From NCBI RefSeq assembly GCF_003265345.1, contig NZ_QFWW01000022.1, positions 14,136 through 78,135 on the forward strand: a stretch of DNA of 64,000 nt, read 5' to 3'. Both the position numbers and the translations under genes were made by a program. Below the pieces are notes generated by a model. That model saw nothing but the letters and a program-made list of their open reading frames with translations. It was not told the origin of the DNA and searched no databases. Each line of letters begins with the position of its first letter. The first letter of the stretch is position 1. Below, piece by piece: positions 25,500-33,256 of the stretch. This DNA is from Lentzea terrae (GTDB lineage Bacteria; Actinomycetota; Actinomycetes; Mycobacteriales; Pseudonocardiaceae).

Positions 25500-25874
25500 G
25501 TGCCCGATCGTGGCGTCCACGTGGTCCGGGACCTCGTCGTGCCGGTCGCCGACCGTCAGCGTGCCGGTGGGTTCGAACAGCAGGAGCTGCGCACCGGACG
25601 GGGCGGAGGGCTTGTGGAACATCCCGCGCGGCACGGTGAACACCGAGCCCTGGGGGAGCACCACCGTGCGTTCGCCGTCGGGCTCGCGCAGCGCGATGTG
25701 CAGTTCGCCGTTGAGCACCAGGAAGAACTCGTCGGTGTCGTCGTGGACGTGCCAGAGGTGCTCGCCGTCGACCTTGGCCACCCGCACGTCGTAGTCGTTG
25801 ACCCGCGTGACGATCCGAGGGCTCCACACGGTGTCGAACGAGTCCAGGGCTTTGTCGAGAGAGATGGGGTTCAC
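25488..25874 (-). CDS. Cupin-domain protein
   Basis: 128 residues, a single-domain cupin. Motif 1 is HVHDDTDEFFLVLNGEL (two His and a Glu as metal ligands) and motif 2 is PRGMFHKPSAP (the last His). Small cupins of this type often act as isomerases or dioxygenases or bind sugars; the substrate is unknown. It is divergent from the AraC-type regulator with a 52-bp gap, which may control it. Confidence 0.85.
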   Translation of the reverse strand: MNPISLDKALDSFDTVWSPRIVTRVNDYDVRVAKVDGEHLWHVHDDTDEFFLVLNGELHIALREPDGERTVVLPQGSVFTVPRGMFHKPSAPSGAQLLLFEPTGTLTVGDRHDEVPDHVDATIGHDLP

Positions 25875-25926
25875 GCCCTGAGCCTGCCGCTGTACTCGCG
25901 ACCGACGTGAGTGCTAGGAATCGCAC

Positions 25927-26898
25927 ATGCCGCAAGAATCCTCGCACCGAGTCGTTGTGATCGTGGACGAGAACTCCAACCCGTTCGAGCTCGGCTGCGC
26001 GACTGAGATCTTCGGCCTGCACCGCCCCGAGATCGGCCCCGACCTCTACGACTTCCGGCTCTGCTCACCCGAACCGGCCACGGAGATGCGCGACGGGTTC
26101 TTCACCCTCACCGCCGTCGCGGACCTGAGCGCGGCCGACACCGCCGACACCCTGATCGTCCCCAACCGGCCCAACGTCGAAGCACCCCGCCGGCCCGCCG
26201 TACTCGACGCCATCCGCCGCGCTCACGCCCGCGGCGCCCGGCTCGTCGGCTTCTGCAGCGGCGCCTTCACGCTCGCCGAGGCAGGGGTGCTGGACGGCCG
26301 CCGTGCCACCACGCACTGGCAGTGGGCCGAGGCGTTCCGCACCCGCTTCCCAGCCGTGCAGCTCGAACCGGACGTGCTCTTCGTCGACGACGGCGACATC
26401 CTCACCTCCGCCGGCAGCGCCGCCGCCCTCGACCTCGGCCTGCACCTCGTCCGCCGCGACCACGGCGCCGAGATCGCCAACGCCGTCAGCCGCCGCCTCG
26501 TCTTCGCCGCCCACCGCGACGGCGGCCAGCGCCAGTTCGTCGAACGCCCCGTACCCGACCTGCCCGACGAGTCACTGGCCCCCGTGCTCGCCTGGGCCCA
26601 GCAACACCTCGACACCACCCTCACCGTCGCCGACCTCGCCGCACGCGCCGCCGTCAGCCCCGCGACCCTGCACCGCCGCTTCCAGGCCCAGCTCGGCACC
26701 ACCCCGCTCGCCTGGCTCACCGGCGAACGCGTCACCCTCGCCTGCCGCCTGATCGAACTGGGGGAGCAGCGCTTCGACGTCGTCGCCCGCCGCACCGGCC
26801 TGGGCACCGCCGCCAACCTCCGCGCGCTGATGCGCCGCGAGACCGGCCTGACCCCCTCGGCCTACCGGCGCCGGTTCAGCTCAGCGCCCGCAGGATGA
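25927..26898 (+). CDS. AraC-family regulator with DJ-1/GATase-1-like sensor domain (FtrA-type)
   Basis: 323 residues. The N-terminal GATase1/DJ-1-like domain (RVVVIVDENSNPFELGCATEIFG, and GFCSGAFTLAEAGVLDGRRATTHW with the nucleophile-elbow Cys) is the ligand-sensing part of the FtrA/GlxA family. Two C-terminal HTH motifs, about residues 225-320 (TLTVADLAARAAVSPATLHR and FDVVARRTGLGTAANL), bind DNA. The 3' end overlaps the convergent GrpB gene by 23 bp. The divergent cupin gene is the most likely target. Confidence 0.88.
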   Translation: MPQESSHRVVVIVDENSNPFELGCATEIFGLHRPEIGPDLYDFRLCSPEPATEMRDGFFTLTAVADLSAADTADTLIVPNRPNVEAPRRPAVLDAIRRAHARGARLVGFCSGAFTLAEAGVLDGRRATTHWQWAEAFRTRFPAVQLEPDVLFVDDGDILTSAGSAAALDLGLHLVRRDHGAEIANAVSRRLVFAAHRDGGQRQFVERPVPDLPDESLAPVLAWAQQHLDTTLTVADLAARAAVSPATLHRRFQAQLGTTPLAWLTGERVTLACRLIELGEQRFDVVARRTGLGTAANLRALMRRETGLTPSAYRRRFSSAPAG

Positions 26899-27655
26899 TC
26901 CGCGCCACCACCCGCGTCTTCGCGTCGGCGTAGTCCTGCACCCGCTGCCACGTCTGGCTCGCCAACGCCCGCTTGGCCGCCTCGTACTCCGCCCGATCCT
27001 GAGGGTGCGTGCGCAACCGGTCGCGGAAGGTCAGCATCCGGTCGACCTCCTCGCAGCCGGGGGAGAACACGTGCAGGTTCACATTCGGCACCGTGCCCTT
27101 CAGCAACCGGTGCTCGTACCACGACCGCTCCCGCAACCGCAGGTAGTAGCCCGCGTCGACGAGAGCCGGCACATACGCGTCCTCGTCGTTCGAATCCGGC
27201 ACCACCAGCACAATGTCGATCAACGGCTTCGCCGCCAGCCCCGGCACCGACGTCGACCCGCAGTGCTCCACCCGCACGACCGCATCACCCAAAGCCGCCC
27301 GGATCTTCGCCTCCTCCGCCGCATACCACCGCGGCCACACCGGGTCGTACTCCTGCAACTCGATCGGCGCGTTGTGCGGCGGGTTCTCCGTCACGAACTC
27401 CACGTCGCCCGGCTCCGCCCGCACGCGCCCGAACACGTACAGCCGCGCGCCCGGCCCCTCCAGCAAGCGGTGATCGTGCCAGCCGTCCTCCCGCACCACG
27501 ACCCGATAACCGGCGGCCCCCAGCGCGGGCACGTACGACGCCTCATCGCGCGGATCGTCCACCACCAGCATCAGCTCGACCGGCTCCGCGGCCAGCCCGA
27601 CCGACTCCAGCTCCGCACCCGGCAACACCGCCAGAATCCGTTCCCGCTCAACCAC
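26876..27655 (-). CDS. GrpB-family protein with an extra, half-length GrpB domain
   Basis: About 259 residues from a GTG at 27655 (27667 is an alternative) overlapping the LigD-polymerase stop. The C-terminal part is a full GrpB/UPF0157 domain (YDPVWPRWYAAEEAKIRAALG, VEHCGSTSVPGLAAKPLIDIVLVV), a nucleotidyltransferase-like fold. The N-terminal 85 residues repeat only the later half of that domain (GLAAEPVELMLVVDDPRDEASYVPALGAAGYRVV), with the GST motif missing, so it is a partial duplication. It is the last gene of the NHEJ operon; a repair role is suggested only by position. Confidence 0.8.
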   Translation of the reverse strand: MVERERILAVLPGAELESVGLAAEPVELMLVVDDPRDEASYVPALGAAGYRVVVREDGWHDHRLLEGPGARLYVFGRVRAEPGDVEFVTENPPHNAPIELQEYDPVWPRWYAAEEAKIRAALGDAVVRVEHCGSTSVPGLAAKPLIDIVLVVPDSNDEDAYVPALVDAGYYLRLRERSWYEHRLLKGTVPNVNLHVFSPGCEEVDRMLTFRDRLRTHPQDRAEYEAAKRALASQTWQRVQDYADAKTRVVARIILRALS

Positions 27656-28520
27656 CGAACAGGTCACCGGCCGCCTCGACCCTCTCCAGCACCTCGTCGG
27701 CCGTGAACACCAGCTCCTCCGGCACCTGGCACTCCTCGACCTCGTCCCACGTGATCGGCGTCGACACCGACGGACGCTCCCGAGCCCGCAACGAGTACGG
27801 CGCCACCGTCGTCTTCGCCGGGTTGTTCTGCGACCAGTCGATGAACACCTTCCCGGTGCGCTGCGCCTTCGCCATCGTCGCCACCACCAGCCGCGGCATC
27901 TCCTTCGCCAGCCGCTGCGCGACGTCCTTCGCGTACTCCGACGTGTCCTTCGCCGGCGCATACGCGTACACCTGCATGCCCTTGTTGCCCGACGTCTTCG
28001 CCCACGAATCCACACCGTCGTCGTCCAGCACCGTCCGCACCTGCTCAGCGACCCGGCAACACTCCACCACCGTCGCCGGCGCACCCGGATCCAGGTCGAA
28101 CACCAGCAGATCCGGATCCCGCTTGCCCCCGCGCGGCCCCACCGTCCACTGCGGCACGTGCAACTCCAACGCCGCCAGGTTCGCCAGCCACACCAACGTC
28201 GCCAACTCGTCCACCATCACGTAGTTGACCGTCTCGTTGCCCTTCGAGCTGCCCGGCGACTCCAGCCGCATCGTCCGCACCCAGTCCGGCCGGTGCTCCG
28301 GCGCGTTCTTCTCGAAGAACCACTTCCCGTCCACCCCGTTCGGGTAGCGCTTGAGCGTGACCGGACGGTCCTTGAGATGGGGGAGCAACACCGGGGCGAT
28401 CCGCGTGTAGTAGTCGATGATCTCGCTCTTGGTGAACCCGAACTCCGGATACAGCACCTTGTCCAGGTTCGTCAGCTTCAACACCCGGCCCTCGACCCGC
28501 ACCGTTGCATCACTGCTCAA
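27648..28520 (-). CDS. ligD: LigD polymerase/primase domain protein (stand-alone)
   Basis: 290 residues. The start is probably the TTG at 28520, overlapping the ligase stop by 11 bp (a GTG at 28502 is an alternative). It is an archaeo-eukaryotic primase-type LigD polymerase: LTNLDKVLYPEFGFTKSEIIDYY, PVTLKRYPNG, KNAPEHRPDW, and the catalytic Asp pair in LVFDLDPG, then SGNKGMQVYAY and FIDWSQNNPAKTTVAPYS. It fills gaps with ribonucleotides during non-homologous end joining. In mycobacteria this domain is fused to the ligase; here it is a separate gene directly after it. Confidence 0.92.
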   Translation of the reverse strand: MSSDATVRVEGRVLKLTNLDKVLYPEFGFTKSEIIDYYTRIAPVLLPHLKDRPVTLKRYPNGVDGKWFFEKNAPEHRPDWVRTMRLESPGSSKGNETVNYVMVDELATLVWLANLAALELHVPQWTVGPRGGKRDPDLLVFDLDPGAPATVVECCRVAEQVRTVLDDDGVDSWAKTSGNKGMQVYAYAPAKDTSEYAKDVAQRLAKEMPRLVVATMAKAQRTGKVFIDWSQNNPAKTTVAPYSLRARERPSVSTPITWDEVEECQVPEELVFTADEVLERVEAAGDLFGG

Positions 28521-29952
28521 CCCGACGCACCTCCTCAGGCGACTTGTCCGGCCGCAAACCCCGCCACGCCGGAAACCGCATCCGCCCGTCCGGCGTCCAC
28601 TGCCGGAACACCACCTCCGCCACCAGCTCCGGCTCCACCCACTTCGCACCCTTCGACCGCTCCCGCGGCATCTCCGTCACGAACGGCGACGACTTCCGCG
28701 CCAACGCCTTCAACCGCGGCGTCAGCACCGCCAGCTCCGCGTCGTTGAACCCCGTGCCCACCGACCCCGCGAACGCCAGCCCGTCACCCTGCGGAATACC
28801 CAGCAGCAACGCGCCGATCACCCCGGCCCGCTTGCCTTCACCCATCCGCCAGCCGCCGATCACCACCTCCTGCGCCATCAGGTCGGTGATCTTGCGCCAC
28901 ACCGGCGACCGCACCCCGGGCTGATAGGTCGAGTCCAGCCGCTTCGCCACCACCCCCTCCAGCCCCTGCTCCCGGCTCGCCGCCAGCACCGCCGCACCGT
29001 CGGTGTCGTAGGACGGGGGAGTGAGCCAGTACGAGCCCTTCAACTCGAGCTCTCTGAGCAACTCCCGGCGTTGCCGAAAGGGCAACTGCAGCGTGGAGGT
29101 GCCGTCGAGATGCAGCAGATCGAACAACAGCAACGTGATCGGGTACTGACGCGCCGCCCGGCGCGCCGCCTCCGCCTTGCTCACGTGCATCCGGTTCTGC
29201 AACGCGCTGAAACTCGGCCGGCCGTTCTGCAACGCGACGATCTCACCGTCCAGCAGCGCCTCGGTGGAGCCCAGTTGCTCGCCGACGCCCTGCAGTTCCG
29301 GGTAGGCGACGGTGATGTCGTTGCCCAGCCGCGACCAGGCCTGCACCCGCCCGCCCTCCACCCGCAGGATCGCGCGGACACCGTCCCACTTGAACTCGTA
29401 AGCCCAAAGATCATCATCGTCCTGGGGGAGGGGACCGGGCGCCGCCAGCATCGGCTTCAGGATCTCGGGGAGCGTCTGCCAGTCCGGCCGCACCGGAGCA
29501 TGCCGGCGCTTCATCATCCAGTTCTTCCCGTCCCTGCCGGAACGGAAGAACACGAACTGACCTCGGGTGCGGTGACCGTGCAAGATCACATCGACCTCGC
29601 GGTCCGACCACTTCACCGTCTCGTACCGGCCGCGATCCCAGATGAACATCTCGCCGCCGCCGTACTCGCCCTTCGGAATCTCCCCAGAAAACTCCGCGTA
29701 TTCGAGTGGGTGATCCTCCGTGTGCACAGCCAACCGGATCACATCCGTCGTGGGCGGCAAACCCTTCGGCACCGCCCACGACACCAACACACCATCACGC
29801 TCCAACCTCACATCCCAATGCAGGCTGCTCGCGTGATGCTCCTGAATCACAAACGTGTCGTTATTGCCTTTAGGCAGTACGTCAGCATCGGGCACGGGCT
29901 CCGGCGTCCTGGCCGGATCCCGTTTGCGCCGGTACTCGTCGAGCCCGGCCAT
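28510..29952 (-). CDS. ligD: LigD 3'-phosphoesterase and ATP-dependent DNA ligase
   Basis: 480 residues. Residues 1-160 are the phosphoesterase domain (FVIQEHHASSLHWDVRLE with catalytic His and Asp, and GEYGGGEMFIWDRG), which trims 3' ends. Residues 180-480 are the ligase domain, with the adenylation lysine in YEFKWDGVRA (about residue 192), DGEIVAL, EGVVAKRLDSTY, and an OB fold ending in RFPAWRGLRPDK. It works with Ku at double-strand breaks. Its ATG lies immediately before the Ku stop boundary, with no gap, in one operon. Confidence 0.95.
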   Translation of the reverse strand: MAGLDEYRRKRDPARTPEPVPDADVLPKGNNDTFVIQEHHASSLHWDVRLERDGVLVSWAVPKGLPPTTDVIRLAVHTEDHPLEYAEFSGEIPKGEYGGGEMFIWDRGRYETVKWSDREVDVILHGHRTRGQFVFFRSGRDGKNWMMKRRHAPVRPDWQTLPEILKPMLAAPGPLPQDDDDLWAYEFKWDGVRAILRVEGGRVQAWSRLGNDITVAYPELQGVGEQLGSTEALLDGEIVALQNGRPSFSALQNRMHVSKAEAARRAARQYPITLLLFDLLHLDGTSTLQLPFRQRRELLRELELKGSYWLTPPSYDTDGAAVLAASREQGLEGVVAKRLDSTYQPGVRSPVWRKITDLMAQEVVIGGWRMGEGKRAGVIGALLLGIPQGDGLAFAGSVGTGFNDAELAVLTPRLKALARKSSPFVTEMPRERSKGAKWVEPELVAEVVFRQWTPDGRMRFPAWRGLRPDKSPEEVRRVEQ

Positions 29953-30780
29953 CTACGCCGACGAAGCCTTCTTCTTGGCAGGAGCCTTCTTCGCGCCCTT
30001 ACGCCCGGCCTTCGCCTTCTCCACACTGCGCTCCAGCGCCGTCATCAGATCGATGACGTCGCCCTTGTCCTCCACCTCAGGCTGCTCGGGCAACTCCGCA
30101 CCCTCCGCCTTCGCCGCGATGACCTTCTCCAGCGCATCCCGGTAGTCGTCGGTGAACGTGTCCGGATCGAAGTCCCCGGCCATCGACTCCACCAGCGACG
30201 TCGCCATCTTCAGCTCCTGCGGCCGCACCTCGACGTTCTGGTCCAGGAAGTCGAACTCCGCCTTGCGGATCTCGTCCGGCCACAACATCGTGTGCATCAC
30301 CAGCACGTCATCCCGCGCCCTGATCGTCGCCAACGTCTCCTTCTGCCGAATCGTGATCTTCACGACCGCCAGCTGACCCGTCTTGACGAGAGCATCCCTG
30401 AGCAACACGTACGGCCGCGCAGCCGCCTTGTCCGGCTCCAGGTAATACGTCTTCTGGAAGAAGATCGGATCGATCTCCTCCGCAGGCACGAACTCCAGGA
30501 CGTCGATCGACTTGTCGGTCTTCACCGGCAGCTTCTCGAAGTCCTCGTTCTCCATGATCACCATCCGGCCGTCGTCCAACTCATAGCCCTTGGTGATGTC
30601 GCCGTACTCCACCTCGTTGCCGCACACCGAGCAGACGCGCTTGTACTTGATGCGCCCGCCGTCCTCCCGGTGCACCTGGTTGAAACGGAAGTCGTGCTCC
30701 TCGACAGCCGTGTAGAGGCGCACGGCGATCGTCACCAACCCGAAGGAGATGGCCCCACGCCACACGGATCTCATTCTCAT
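29953..30780 (-). CDS. ku: Ku protein for non-homologous end joining
   Basis: 275 residues. A complete bacterial Ku core: RSVWRGAISFGLVTIAVRLYTA at the N-terminus, KYKRVCSVCGNEVEYGDITKGYE, PRYVL-like ARPYVLLRDALVKTG, and VMHTMLWPDEIR. The Lys-rich tail AGRKGAKKAPAKKK extends DNA binding, as in other actinomycete Ku proteins. It is a homodimer that rings broken DNA ends and recruits LigD. It is the first gene of the ku-ligD(PE-Lig)-ligD(Pol)-grpB operon. Confidence 0.96.
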   Translation of the reverse strand: MRMRSVWRGAISFGLVTIAVRLYTAVEEHDFRFNQVHREDGGRIKYKRVCSVCGNEVEYGDITKGYELDDGRMVIMENEDFEKLPVKTDKSIDVLEFVPAEEIDPIFFQKTYYLEPDKAAARPYVLLRDALVKTGQLAVVKITIRQKETLATIRARDDVLVMHTMLWPDEIRKAEFDFLDQNVEVRPQELKMATSLVESMAGDFDPDTFTDDYRDALEKVIAAKAEGAELPEQPEVEDKGDVIDLMTALERSVEKAKAGRKGAKKAPAKKKASSA

Positions 30781-30789
30781 TGGGTACCC

Positions 30790-30815
30790 CTGAAATGCGG
30801 TTTTCGCACTATCAG
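30790..30815. promoter_or_regulatory. Imperfect inverted repeat in the ku promoter region
   Basis: CTGAAATGCG (30790-30799) and CGCACTATCAG (30805-30815) face each other about 10-35 bp upstream of the ku start, with one inserted base in the right arm. It could be an operator of the NHEJ operon; the regulator is unknown. Confidence 0.35.
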
Positions 30816-30904
30816 GTCACCCACTCGGCCTAACGATCCGGCAACAGGGCGACCCCCGGCTTGTGGTCATTGAGCCGAGAGTGCCCTATCGCGGTGGAGC
30901 CGGG

Positions 30905-31882
30905 CTAGATGTCTTTGAGCGCCCGATACGTCCTGTTGCTCGCCACCGCCGCTCGCCGCTCCCGCGCAGTCGCCTCGATGTAGTTCTGACTCGTCGCCAA
31001 ACTCGCATGCCCCAGCAACGCCATGATCTCGCTGGCACTCGCACCGTCCTCGGCAAGCCGCGTCGCAAAGGTGTGCCTGAGAGCGTGCAAATTTGCGCCC
31101 GTCGGGACCCGGTCGTTCAGCCCCGCCCACCGGAAACACGACTTCACCAGGTACTCCAGGCCGCCCCTCCCGATCGGCTCACCGTGGCGGTCCCTGAGCA
31201 GCGCTGAGTCGCGGTCGAACCGGCCCTGCGGGAAGCGTTGCCGGCAGCTCTTCAGATAGGCGTCGATGATGTGTTCCATCGGGGGCTCGATGGGGACTGA
31301 CCTGTCCCGGTTGCCCTTGCCCTTCACGTGCAGCCGCTTGTCACCTTCCCGGCCGACGACGCTCGCGAGAGTGAGCGTGCGCATCTCCGCACTTCGCAAC
31401 CCCGCCACCAGACCCAACGCGATCACCAGCACGTCGCGTTCAGGCCACGGGTCACGGCCCTTCCGCGCGCCCTCCTTGGCCGCCGTGAGGAGCTGTTCGG
31501 GGGTGTCCTCACCCCGGAGCGGCTTGGGCACGAGCGGAGGGGTCTTGGGGCGGGCCACGGCGCCCATCGGGTTGCCGGCGATCAGGTCCTCGGCCACGCA
31601 GAACGTCAGGAACTGGTTCCACGTCGACCAGGCCCGCAGCACGGAGCTCTTGGCGTGCGTGTCGGCGAACAGCCCGAAGGCGTGGCGGAGGTTGCCGCCG
31701 GTGAGGTCCTGCGTCGTCAGGTCCTCGACAGGGGAGTGGAGCGTCTCGGCCAGGAGCGTGTTCACGCCCTGGAGATCGCGCTGGTAGGCCGCCGTTGTGT
31801 GCGGCGAGTCCTTGCGCGTCCGGCGAGCGAGGAAGAAGGCGTCCTGGGCGGCGAGCACGTGCATATGGATCTTGTACCGCAC
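30905..31882 (-). CDS. Tyrosine recombinase (XerC/D-like integrase) beside dif
   Basis: 325 residues from a GTG (an internal ATG at 31864 is possible). The SAM-like N-terminal DNA-binding domain is residues 10-105. All catalytic residues are present: Arg163 in GLRSAEM, Lys in VKGKGNRD (187/189), His266 and Arg269 in HALRH, His292 in LLGHASL, and nucleophile Tyr301 in NYIEAT. Its size and motifs are Xer-like rather than phage-like. The gene begins 23 bp from a Xer-core-like palindrome and about 300 bp from a dif consensus match. It could be a dif-using recombinase of a mobile element or a chromosomal one. Confidence 0.9.
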   Translation of the reverse strand: MRYKIHMHVLAAQDAFFLARRTRKDSPHTTAAYQRDLQGVNTLLAETLHSPVEDLTTQDLTGGNLRHAFGLFADTHAKSSVLRAWSTWNQFLTFCVAEDLIAGNPMGAVARPKTPPLVPKPLRGEDTPEQLLTAAKEGARKGRDPWPERDVLVIALGLVAGLRSAEMRTLTLASVVGREGDKRLHVKGKGNRDRSVPIEPPMEHIIDAYLKSCRQRFPQGRFDRDSALLRDRHGEPIGRGGLEYLVKSCFRWAGLNDRVPTGANLHALRHTFATRLAEDGASASEIMALLGHASLATSQNYIEATARERRAAVASNRTYRALKDI

Positions 31883-31904
31883 GGCACCGACAATCCCGTG
31901 TTCC

Positions 31905-31932
31905 GTGCTGGATAATGGCGATTATGCATGAA
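31905..31932 (+). other. Xer-core-like palindrome upstream of the recombinase gene
   Basis: GATAA and TTATG flank a 6-base centre (TGGCGA), the same inner arms, spacing and orientation as the dif site 279 bp away. The outer arm bases differ (left arm GTGCTGGATAA, right arm TTATGCATGAA). It lies 23 bp upstream of the recombinase start, where its AT-rich arms could also act as promoter or autoregulatory site. Confidence 0.45.
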
Positions 31933-32076
31933 ATGTCCGTTTCGTCCGGAGTTCGCCGGACGCTGGACCAGGTGGCGTCACTTGTCGGGGATCGTGAGCG
32001 TAATGACGTGCCCCTGCGTACGTCTCACTGACGAGTCGTCGGTGTCGACCGCGCTCCGACATCGCCGGTGTTCCGA

Positions 32077-32138
32077 TGTTGTGGCGTCTGCAAGTGCGGC
32101 CAGCCTGCCCGCTGGAGGAGCTTGCAGACGCGCCAACA
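32077..32138. other. Long imperfect hairpin between the two Xer-like sites
   Basis: Arms 32077-32094 and 32121-32138 are 18 bp long with a 2-bp internal mismatch (11 perfect pairs GCGTCTGCAAG, then a 5-bp outer stem). The 26-base loop contains a further 5-bp stem (CCAGC 32100-32104 with GCTGG 32111-32115). It could be a structured RNA, a terminator or a folded recombination substrate. No gene ends next to it, so a simple terminator is less likely. Confidence 0.55.
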
Positions 32139-32183
32139 CGGTCGGTTTCAGCCCCTTCTGAGGCGATCTTCGCAGGTCGCCGT

Positions 32184-32211
32184 TTCGCCGATAATCTACA
32201 TTATGTCAAGT
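32184..32211 (+). other. dif: Chromosome dimer resolution site dif
   Basis: The left arm is TTCGCCGATAA, the centre TCTACA and the right arm TTATGTCAAGT. To my knowledge this fits the actinobacterial dif consensus at every non-degenerate base. dif is the XerC/XerD site where replicated circular chromosomes are resolved, and it marks the replication terminus. A tyrosine recombinase gene lies about 300 bp away. Confidence 0.88.
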
Positions 32212-32225
32212 AGCGTGAATCGGGC

Positions 32226-32663
32226 CTACCCCGCGCGCACCATGAACACGTCCACCGGATCCTCGGCCTCGACGACGAACCCGTGCCGCTCGTACAGCCG
32301 TCTGGCCGAACTGCCCTGCAGGACGTTCAACCGGACGACGACGCCGTCGCGGTCACACCGCTCCATCAGTTCGCGCAGCACGCCCGAGCCGACTCCGTTG
32401 CCCTGAAGCTGCGGCGCCAAATAGAAATGCTCCAGCCAGTGGCAGCCTTCAGCCGGTCGCAGCGCCACGCAGCCGGCGAAGCCGCCGCTCACCTCGATCA
32501 CCTGGGTGTGGGCCGGGGCGAATTCGTCTCGTAGCCGCTGGCGCACTCGCTGCGCGTCGTACCGCCCGAGCCGGTGCAGGTCGGCCCGCAGAACGAGTGC
32601 GCGCAGCTCGGCCACCGCCTCGACGTCCGAGCCCGATGCCGGGCGCAGTTGCCAGTCCATCAT
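32226..32663 (-). CDS. GNAT-family N-acetyltransferase
   Basis: 145 residues. The acetyl-CoA-binding motif A is LEHFYLAPQLQGNGVGSGVLRELMER (Q-x-x-G-x-G/S pattern), followed by VLQGSSARRLYERHGFVV. It opens with two successive ATGs. The substrate is unknown. Its stop is only 14 bp from the dif match, so it is the first gene on that side of dif. It is divergent from a DinB gene with an 83-bp promoter gap. Confidence 0.88.
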   Translation of the reverse strand: MMDWQLRPASGSDVEAVAELRALVLRADLHRLGRYDAQRVRQRLRDEFAPAHTQVIEVSGGFAGCVALRPAEGCHWLEHFYLAPQLQGNGVGSGVLRELMERCDRDGVVVRLNVLQGSSARRLYERHGFVVEAEDPVDVFMVRAG

Positions 32664-32746
32664 GGACGGAAGGGTATGGCTCCGGGCCGGGAGGGCCGGA
32701 ATTACGTCACCGTGGCGATAGGCGTGAGGTGGCAGGCTTGGTTCTC

Positions 32747-33241
32747 ATGATCGATGAGTTCGCCAAGGAGTACCTGCACAGCGATCTGCGCGAGTTGCGT
32801 GACGTGATGCTGTGGAAGCTGGAAGGCCTGTCCGAGGCCGAGATCCGGCGTCCGCTCGTCCCGAGTGGCACGAACCTGCTGGGGTTGGTGAAGCATCTGG
32901 CGTTGTCGGAGTCGCGCTACTTCGGTGAGGTGTTCGGGCGGCCGTGTCCGGAGCCGTTGCCGCGGTGGGACGACTTGGCTGCGCGTGGCGAGAGCATGCA
33001 TGCGACCGCTGATGAGTCCTGTGAGGACATTGTTGGTCGTTATCGGCGCGTGTGGGCGCATTCTGACGCGACGATCGATGCGCTCGCGGTGGACTCCCCC
33101 GGTCATGTGCCGTGGTGGCCGCGTCCTGACGTGATGTTGTTCAACGTGTTGGTGCACATGGTGACCGAGACGGCTCGGCACGCGGGGCATGCGGACATCG
33201 TGCGGGAGCAGCTCGACGGTGCGACGGGTGCGTGGCGGTGA
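32747..33241 (+). CDS. DinB superfamily protein (DUF664), paralogue
   Basis: 164 residues from ATG 32747. The same signature blocks as the protein at 8628: VMLWKLEGLSEAEIRRPLVPSGTNLLGLVKHLAL and ETARHAGHADIVREQLDG, with the three metal-ligand His residues. It is 32 residues shorter because it lacks the C-terminal tail. It is followed within 15 bp by two LLM oxidoreductases and probably co-transcribed with them; a link to F420 or mycothiol chemistry would fit but is inference. Confidence 0.85.
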   Translation: MIDEFAKEYLHSDLRELRDVMLWKLEGLSEAEIRRPLVPSGTNLLGLVKHLALSESRYFGEVFGRPCPEPLPRWDDLAARGESMHATADESCEDIVGRYRRVWAHSDATIDALAVDSPGHVPWWPRPDVMLFNVLVHMVTETARHAGHADIVREQLDGATGAWR

Positions 33242-33256
33242 GGCAGACTCCCCCGC

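Larger units (their letters stand above)
31883..32225. other. Gene-free 343-bp region holding dif, a Xer-like palindrome and a long hairpin
   Basis: No convincing gene lies here on either strand. The region contains three structural elements listed separately: a Xer-core-like palindrome at 31905-31932, an imperfect 18-bp-armed hairpin at 32077-32138 and a dif consensus match at 32184-32211. Its base composition is less GC-rich than the neighbouring genes. Confidence 0.7.

Noticed and set aside
28417..30873. 818-codon plus-strand frame opposite ku and ligD
   Set aside because: His/Arg/Leu/Pro-rich shadow; ku and ligD on the minus strand are unmistakable.
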